This document shows positions 58,206-64,000 of a stretch of 64,000 bases of DNA, one piece after another (position 1 is the first letter of the stretch; every line of letters starts with the position of its first letter). This DNA is from Ilyonectria destructans (Eukaryota; Ascomycota; Sordariomycetes; Hypocreales; Nectriaceae). Location: positions 62,001 through 126,000 of the forward strand of contig JAHEWK010000007.1 of the NCBI GenBank assembly GCA_020740775.1, given 5' to 3'. Both the position numbers and the translations under genes were made by a program. Under the pieces are notes generated by a model, which made no database searches, was not told the DNA's origin, and saw nothing but the letters and a program-made list of their open reading frames with translations.

Positions 58206-59600
58206 TTGTGATGATCGGGAACGGCACCAGAAATGGCGGATTGAGATTTGGGTTTATGGACCTCCTCTCAGTCAAATCAGAGTGGCTGCCAGCGGCGATT
58301 TATGTAGAGCGAGTCTCTAGTTGTATGCCGCCCCCGTTAGGAATATGCTGGGGTCACTGTGTGGGAGGTGGAGTGAGTACACCCTCAGGTTATTTGCGTC
58401 GACTAAAGGTAGAGGAGATGACAACCCAAGGGCCGTGTCTTGGCGAGTGTTAGGAATATGCGCCACCACCAAGTGCTTTCGCCCTCTACTAAGGTGATTC
58501 GTAACCGGGCTCACCGTATGCGCTAGAATCTGACGCGTGGATATCGGTTTGCCAAACGGAAAAGCCACCAAAACAATGCCAGCGTGCGCAGAATTGGGAT
58601 TTGACGTCTGAGGCAAGCTCCTCGTTTGAACGCATCCGGTATGGCGTTACTAGACTAATGTTCGAATCAAGTAAGTAACTCGCCAGTAGGTGACAGCCAC
58701 CGAGATTCGACCGCACATGGCTTCTCCAGGTGGGGTCTAACCCACCAAGAGGGCCACGTCGAGACGATCAAAGCTGACATAGACTCCACAATACGTTGGC
58801 TACGTGCCTCCGACTGGTCACCTGTCAGCTGACCCTGCCCCTCGGTTTTCTTTGTAATGGTTGCCTTATGTTGCGTACTGTTTTTTTTCATAGCGTACAC
58901 ACCAACTTCCGGGCTCAATCTTGCGGACGTTTTCCAGGGTCTCACGGCCGCGTGGTTGAGGGTGAGGACCAAGCGCCTGTATTACCTGGCGGGTGACATC
59001 TCCTCCCAGCCAGCTAACACGGAATGGCGAGGTGAGTGTCTCGCAACGCGAAATCATGGTCCTTGCTTGATGCGATATCTTTGGCGTGTAGCATTGTGTT
59101 TCTCTATAACTAGAAAAGCCAAGCATTATATGGTGTGTAGGATACCGGGCGCTGTAATAAGTATGCATAGTCGAAATGAAGTGACTGATATGCAAACGGT
59201 GGAGGTGTTGGTTCTACTGGATTTGGAGGGGTTGATGACATCTTCAAATTCTGCCGAGGACTTTCTCCTTTCAGTTATACCGAGGTAGGGCGGCAATGAT
59301 TATCAGATACATGCAAACTTGCGTTTCAGATCCAAAACCCTTGTCCCCCAAGCGATAAAATTGAATTTTAGATCGTTTCCTTCTTCGGTCCAACGCTTGG
59401 TCAGCACTTGTAGTCCCCTTGCCTACCATATGGCCTTCGGCTTGTGACACCCCGCCAATCTAGTTCCCGATTTTCGACCTAGCCGTAGAGACCAAACCGA
59501 GGACCGCTGCTCTGGCTGGCTCATCGGCTCGAGCTAAAACGACAAGCGCTGGGTTCTAAGGAATGGGAAGTTGTGAGTGTCAGTTCAACATTCTGTTTTT
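58206..59600. other. Gene-free region
   Basis: About 1.4 kb. A plus-strand open frame at 58857-59288 starts with a hydrophobic stretch but shows no family resemblance. A tRNA-like stretch around 58680-58760 does not pair as a tRNA. I call nothing here. Confidence 0.35.
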
Positions 59601-59601
59601 G

Positions 59602-60131
59602 TTAGTAGATAGTTTTATTGCGTGGAGACCAAAACGACCAGCAATCCTCGAACGTGCTGTGGACCATATCGAAGATCATGTTCGAAGGAACTTGACCGCA
59701 GAGGTATCCAACAAAAAGGATAAACACGCAGGTGTTTAATTGAGTTCCTTTGAGCTCGAGATCCTGGGCGAGGTCGGTGAGCTTTCTATTGGCGATAACG
59801 TCGCCGTCGAGGAAGTTTAAAACGTACATCAGCCAGAGAAGGGGCTGGAAGAAGGATTCCTCAGTCGGACAGCGAGGCTTTCGGCGTTCAAACTTGCACC
59901 TACCTAGCAGTACAGGTCAATTTTGCGGATCAGGGCGATTTCTTTAGGATCCGTCTTGTCGTGGGCACCAAACTTATCAACTCTGTCAAAAGTTGACTTG
60001 AGGAATTTATTGTCAGTCGTCTCGCCACGGTCGAGTTTCTGGATATTGACGGCATCCTTAATGTCGCGGGCAGGCTGTTGCCTGGAGGGAACTGGAGCAT
60101 TGCACATGTCGAATGCGCCAGTGATTTTCAA
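59602..60131 (-). pseudogene. Truncated MFS permease (anion:cation symporter, Dal5-like) relic
   Basis: The N-terminal part reads FLKSTFDRVDKFGAHDKTDP and EIALIRKIDLY, and the next exon reads PLLWLMYVLNFLDGDVIAN ... GTQLNTCVFILFVGYLCGQVPSNMIF; both are characteristic of fungal allantoate/vitamin-type permeases. Between them the frame is off by one (DLYC then TAG at the expected splice site near 59910), and after SNMIF the family sequence ends abruptly near 59680. About 130 of about 500 residues remain, covering helices 1-2. It is non-functional. Confidence 0.65.
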
Positions 60132-60563
60132 GATGCTGTATAGATGAGAACATTAATGGCAACCAGTTTTTCCACTCTGCTGAAGAGATTTTCAAGATGC
60201 TCCTAAATCCTAATGTATCCCCCTGCAATCACCTGCTGACCACCTCAGCCCCATGGGGATGTCATGCTAAGGACGCTCCGCAGAGAAGTCCGGTATTGGC
60301 CACTAGAGAGTTTTCGACATTCATGATTCAATGAACTTCCCCAGTAACAGCATCTCAATGTTGACGCGCCAAACTATGGCTCTACGCCCCCGCTAGCGCA
60401 GTTCATAGGGTAATTACGACCCACGTTGTAAATAACGATTGGCATGGGACTCGCATCTGCGATGTCCCAGCAGAATAAAAGGAGCACATCTCAAGAAATG
60501 ACCTTGGTCCAGGGTTTTCAGAGATAAGTATTAGACTCACTCAACCCTCAAAACGCCCAATAC
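60132..60563. other. Gene-free spacer
   Basis: About 430 bp with no recognisable feature. Confidence 0.35.
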
Positions 60564-61229
60564 TTAGTTCACAACGGCCATTATAAAGCCATCAAACGTG
60601 TCCTCGGGCCCTTCCTCATAGTAAGATACCACAGGGACAAGCGTAGCCGTCACCCTCCCATCTCTACCAATTTTAGTGACAAGTGACTCCCGAGTACTAT
60701 CGGTCGCACCGCTATCTATCAATGCCCTGACCACATTATCGACGTATATCAAGCCCTTGGGCCGCGTCAGCTTGACCGCCCAGTCAAAATAGTCCCACTG
60801 TTCACCCCAAGCAGCATCGATAAAGACCACATCAAACTCCCGGCCTTCCTCGGCCAGCTTGGGTAGAACGTCTAGGGCGGCACCGAGTATGATCTCAGCG
60901 TTGAGGCCTTTCACGTTTTCGAGCGCGACATCTCGATGTTTGGGGTCGATCTCGATGCTGGTGACTTTGGCGCCAGACTGGGCGAACCAAATGGTACCGT
61001 ATCCTCCTAGAGTGCCGATTTCTAGTACTGACTTAGCGCCCATGAGCTTGCATTGGATCGCGAGAAATTGGCCCTGCAGGGGAGAGACAGTGATCGGGGG
61101 GAGTCCATTCTTCTCCGAGCTCTCGATGGCACGATCGAGCTTCGAGTTCTTTCGCAGAAGATTAGCCTTGGCCAGGTCTTCGATGGCTACAACAGAGTAA
61201 AGCCTCTCCTTGAAAGAATTCTGATCCAT
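60564..61229 (-). CDS. SAM-dependent O-methyltransferase, caffeoyl-CoA/catechol type (Methyltransf_3)
   Basis: Intronless, 221 residues, full family length. The SAM-binding motif I is VLEIGTLGGYGTIWFA, the ribose-binding acid follows in VTSIEIDP, and the divalent-cation and catalytic region is DVVFIDAAWGEQWDYFDW with a second metal-site Asp-Asn in IYVDNVVR. It would methylate a vicinal hydroxyl of a small phenol with Mg2+. I start at ATG 61229 (MDQNSF); an in-frame ATG at 61247 (MLIFINM) is less likely. A TATAAA-like stretch lies near 61372. No other biosynthetic gene is adjacent, so its substrate is open. Confidence 0.9.
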   Translation of the reverse strand: MDQNSFKERLYSVVAIEDLAKANLLRKNSKLDRAIESSEKNGLPPITVSPLQGQFLAIQCKLMGAKSVLEIGTLGGYGTIWFAQSGAKVTSIEIDPKHRDVALENVKGLNAEIILGAALDVLPKLAEEGREFDVVFIDAAWGEQWDYFDWAVKLTRPKGLIYVDNVVRALIDSGATDSTRESLVTKIGRDGRVTATLVPVVSYYEEGPEDTFDGFIMAVVN

Positions 61230-61247
61230 GTTAATAAATATTAACAC

Positions 61248-62360
61248 AAAAAGTACTTGGAGTGAAAATCAGATCACAATAGTAGTGGTTAAGCCTAAGT
61301 GACTCTTGGAGATAACACTCGGCGGGGAATGTTACGGAAAGCTTGTGAAGGTCTGAAATTCAACAACATTTATATCAGAAAGACACGTGATGACATCGGA
61401 GGCCGAGAGATCTCCGGGCCTACGAAACAATGACAATCGGGACGAATTTAGATCGATGCTTATAAATATGCTCGGCGGAGGTTAGTTTGTTCGGGTTTCT
61501 CGGCCGAAGTCGCCGACTGTGCATTTTTCCGACCGAGGATGACGATTGGATGTGCCAACCACAATGCTCATTCAAGCCTATTCTGCCTGTCGACTGGCCG
61601 AGCTCGTTGAAGCAACCAAAATTAGGGGGCATATATCGCAGAGACTGAGCTCTAGCCCTGAAGTAACCCTCCCTTTTCTAGCTCTTGGCCTTAGATAGAC
61701 AATTCTAGTGGCAACAACTCATCAACAAACTCCTGTCCAGCCCTTCACACTGATGAGAAGATGTGATCAACTAACCGGCCGCTATAGCACTGATTTCTAT
61801 ATTGTGGTTCGCCAAAACTATCAGCACTATAATTCCCACTCCTCTAAGGACCCTTTATTTTAACTCCTCTTATTGAGATTATATAGGCGCTTACTCATGG
61901 TATTTTCCTACAAGCTAATTATATTGTAGGAGAGAGCCTATCCTCTGGCTATTAGACAAATACTAGGAATACTCTAAGACCAGAGAAAAGGCCGACACTT
62001 AGGAAGTACTTATAACTTATCTGCTGAGAGATTAGAGGTTAGTTAAGCAGGTAGCTATATAGATGCTTACTAAAGTTCCTGTGGAATAAAAAGTCAACTG
62101 TACCAAACACCCTTGACCCTTCAGGTTACAAGCTCTAGCCCAAACTCACCCTCGCCAAGAGCCTTCTCACGCCGTTCGCTTGTCCCACACGTTGTGACCT
62201 TCCAAATTTCGAGTATAGCCCCCTTGTTCTGCATTTTAAGTTGAGTGTGGATCTATCTGGGAACGCAAGTCCGCTAGCTTCGCCTCAGGGCTTCAGCACA
62301 TGCCCCGGCATCTAAATTCCTTGACATCAGCTGCTAATGAAGTGGCCCGCAACGCACCAA
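61248..62360. other. Upstream region of the methyltransferase and AT-rich spacer
   Basis: About 1.1 kb. The first few hundred bases are promoter. The stretch 61790-62090 is AT-rich and repeat-like. No gene is supported. Confidence 0.35.
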
Positions 62361-62381
62361 CACTAACAGCCAATCAATTGC

Positions 62382-63190
62382 GATGGCCTCCGGGCCCATT
62401 GCCCCGGGTCAATCCGACCCCAGCCCAGATCCTGACCAAGGTGTCAGATCAGAGATCACCGTAAGCTCCGAGCAAGATCTCATCGACTTCGAGGACTCAC
62501 TACACCGCCGCCGCAGCAGCAGCAGCAGCAACTGAAGACCCCTCAAAGGGCGGTGGAAGGCGCCCCTCAACCCGTCATAACGACAAGGACCCAGCAACCC
62601 TCAATAAGCCCAATTATAGTTGCTGCTCAACTGGACTCCTCAATCTTTGCTAGCTAAGACGCAGCGACTGTAAGCGCAACGCAGCTTTAAAGATTGCTGA
62701 GCAAAGCCGCACAATTCTTGAGGATAAGATTAAGGCCTTTAAGGCGGTGTGTGCCAAGCTAGATGCGGCAAAGTAATTTGCATCCACCCACACACAGCGA
62801 TTCATGAAGGAAATGAAGGATGCCTGTATCTGTATCTAGTCCAATGCCCTATCTGGGTCTTATCAGACCCCAACCACCTCTGCTACTAAGCTTGCTGCCG
62901 GACTTAAGCAACCAGCCCAGCAGCGCCAAGGCCGAGAGACTGAGGGCTCCAACAGACCCCGGCCCCGACAGCTGCCAGCAACCCAGGCTGAGAGCCTACG
63001 CATCTATATACGGCTAGATGAGGACTCCCCTGCCTAGACAAAGTCTCCCATAACTATCAGGCTTATGATCGCACAGGCCCTAGACCTTCCTGCCAAGACA
63101 ATCTTACAAGCTTGGCTGGTTAAGACCGGCTGGGCTATCCGCCCTGCTGACCACACAACTCATATAAAGATACTGGAAGCTGAGCCCCAA
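62382..63190 (+). mobile_element. Remnant of a LINE (Tad1-like) ORF1
   Basis: Plus-strand pieces resemble the ORF1 of fungal Tad1-type LINEs: a low-complexity N-terminus with a CAG-repeat tract (62510-62533), a Pro/Gln-rich middle, and ESLRIYIRLDED ... MIAQALDLPAKTILQAWLVKTGWAIRPADHTT, which matches the pattern of the RNA-binding domain segment (AAGFPRQALRA... TGWAL-type). Stops and frame changes interrupt it (for example within 62830-62860 and near 63034). The resemblance ends at about 63190, where the adjoining element starts. No reverse transcriptase is present in the window. Confidence 0.5.
62510..62533. repeat. CAG trinucleotide repeat
   Basis: About six CAG units in tandem after CCGCCG, inside the LINE ORF1 remnant. 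Confidence 0.8.
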
Positions 63191-63289
63191 TTAAGTCAAC
63201 TCACCCAACAACGCGCCACCCCGACGACACCCACCACAAACGCGCTCGTGTTACACCTTCTTCTTTTTGATATATCTTGTGAACCACTT

Positions 63290-64000
63290 GACCTACAGTA
63301 ACAAACCCCATGTTTTCTGAATCGTTTCCTTTCAAGCTTTTGACACATGAGACTTCCTGTACAATTGCGTACTGATCGGGCTGTAGATGACGTATTGCGC
63401 AGCACTTCCATTCGCGAGGCGTCCAAACGGCACTTGGTTGATCGAACCTATCTAACGCGTCGGATCAATGGAATTCCAACCAAAAAATAAGTGGATGAGA
63501 AGAAGCAAGTGCTTTCTAGACATCAAGAAGCCCATTTAGCCAACTCGGCTATGGCCCAGGGCCGAATAGGCTACGCTCCTCCCAAGATTCGTTTCCAATT
63601 CTACGCGCAACACATCCCGAAACACAATGGGTCAACTCATACGCTTAGAAAGAACTGGCACTCCAGCTTTTTTAAACGTCATCAAGCCCTCAAATGCCTT
63701 AAGAGCAAACTAATGGACAATAAACGCGTGGATGGTGCAAAATACGGCAAATATTAATGTCCTTTTCAATCGATTCGATACCCTAGAGGTCCAACATATC
63801 CCACTTCGCCACACCTACAACACAGACGAGGTTGGCCTTATGAAAGGAGTTGGAGATAATGTAATAGTCATTGGGTAAGTATATCGCTAGTTTGTTTTAG
63901 TGAAAGATCATCAGAAGTGTACTTAGAGGTCAATTCTCAAGTGTGTCAGTGGCAATGGTCACGTTTTGGATCCTCTCATCATATTGGATGGTTATAGAAG
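63290..64000 (+). mobile_element. Remnant of a pogo/DDE_1 superfamily transposase (runs off the window)
   Basis: Plus-strand frames contain the N-terminal part of a fungal pogo-type transposase: an HTH region (REASKRHLVDRTYLTRRINGI near 63410-63480), then DEKKQVLSRHQEAHLANSAMAQGRIGYAP, the CENP-B-like HTH segment (NWHSSFFKRHQALKCLKSKL to 63757), and, one frame away, NRFDTLEVQHIPLRHTYNTDEVGLMKG near 63770-63850, where NTDE is the first catalytic Asp. Frameshifts and stops make it inactive. It abuts the LINE remnant, suggesting insertion into it. The right end lies outside the window. Confidence 0.65.

Noticed and set aside
58680..58765. tRNA-like stretch (GGTCGAATC on the minus strand)
   Set aside because: No consistent cloverleaf could be drawn by eye.
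58857..59288. 143-codon open frame beginning with a hydrophobic segment
   Set aside because: No family resemblance, odd composition and no supporting context; the opposite strand is equally open.
1..64000. CRISPR arrays or bacterial-type operons
   Set aside because: Spliced eukaryotic genes throughout; no regularly spaced repeats were seen.

Overview
The window is from a filamentous ascomycete (Pezizomycotina, probably Sordariomycetes, perhaps Hypocreales). The evidence is: genes split by short GT-AG introns of about 45-110 nt with CTGAC-type branch sites; fungal-specific families (Zn2Cys6 regulators, CYP52-like P450, LysM protein, PTH11/rhodopsin-like receptor, NPP1 protein); and AT-rich blocks whose repeat copies differ by C-to-T and G-to-A changes, the mark of repeat-induced point mutation (RIP). 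I assign no species. Exon coordinates were placed by hand from splice sites, frame continuity and family resemblance; where exons are listed in full their lengths sum to a multiple of three.

Layout. 1-3.5 kb: 3' part of a multi-LysM secreted protein and an F-box protein. 3.5-7 kb: RIP-degraded repeats. 7-18.3 kb: an accessory block with a multi-pass membrane protein, a Zn2Cys6 regulator, an MFS transporter, a phytanoyl-CoA-type dioxygenase and a CocE/S15 hydrolase. 18.7-22 kb: a broken caspase-family gene and an intact six-exon DUF3445 (haem-dependent oxidative N-demethylase-like) gene. 22.6-25.3 kb: a decayed Mutator-like transposase. 26.4-27.3 kb: a RIP repeat copy, immediately followed by an intact NPP1-family (necrosis-inducing-like) secreted protein gene. 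30.2-34 kb: a Zn2Cys6 regulator gene cut in two by a roughly 2 kb AT-rich element flanked by a perfect 13-bp target-site duplication.

36-51.3 kb is a second metabolic block: amidase, CYP52-like P450, short-chain dehydrogenase, yeast-type amino-acid permease, Zn2Cys6 regulator and a Baeyer-Villiger monooxygenase with two in-frame stops. 52.8-58.2 kb: a secreted intradiol-type dioxygenase, a decayed FAD-dependent amine/glycine oxidase-like gene and a rhodopsin-like 7-TM receptor. 59.6-61.2 kb: a truncated MFS permease relic and an intact O-methyltransferase. 62-64 kb: a LINE (Tad1-like) ORF1 remnant followed by a pogo/DDE_1 transposase remnant that runs off the window.

Reading across genes: both metabolic blocks look like small catabolic or detoxification clusters, each with its own regulator and transporter, in a repeat-rich compartment where several neighbours are pseudogenes. 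Candidate cis-elements support co-regulation: an ATCGGAAT-type motif recurs upstream of genes in the first block, and three palindromes lie in the SDR/permease divergent promoter of the second. No tRNA, rRNA or CRISPR array was recognised.
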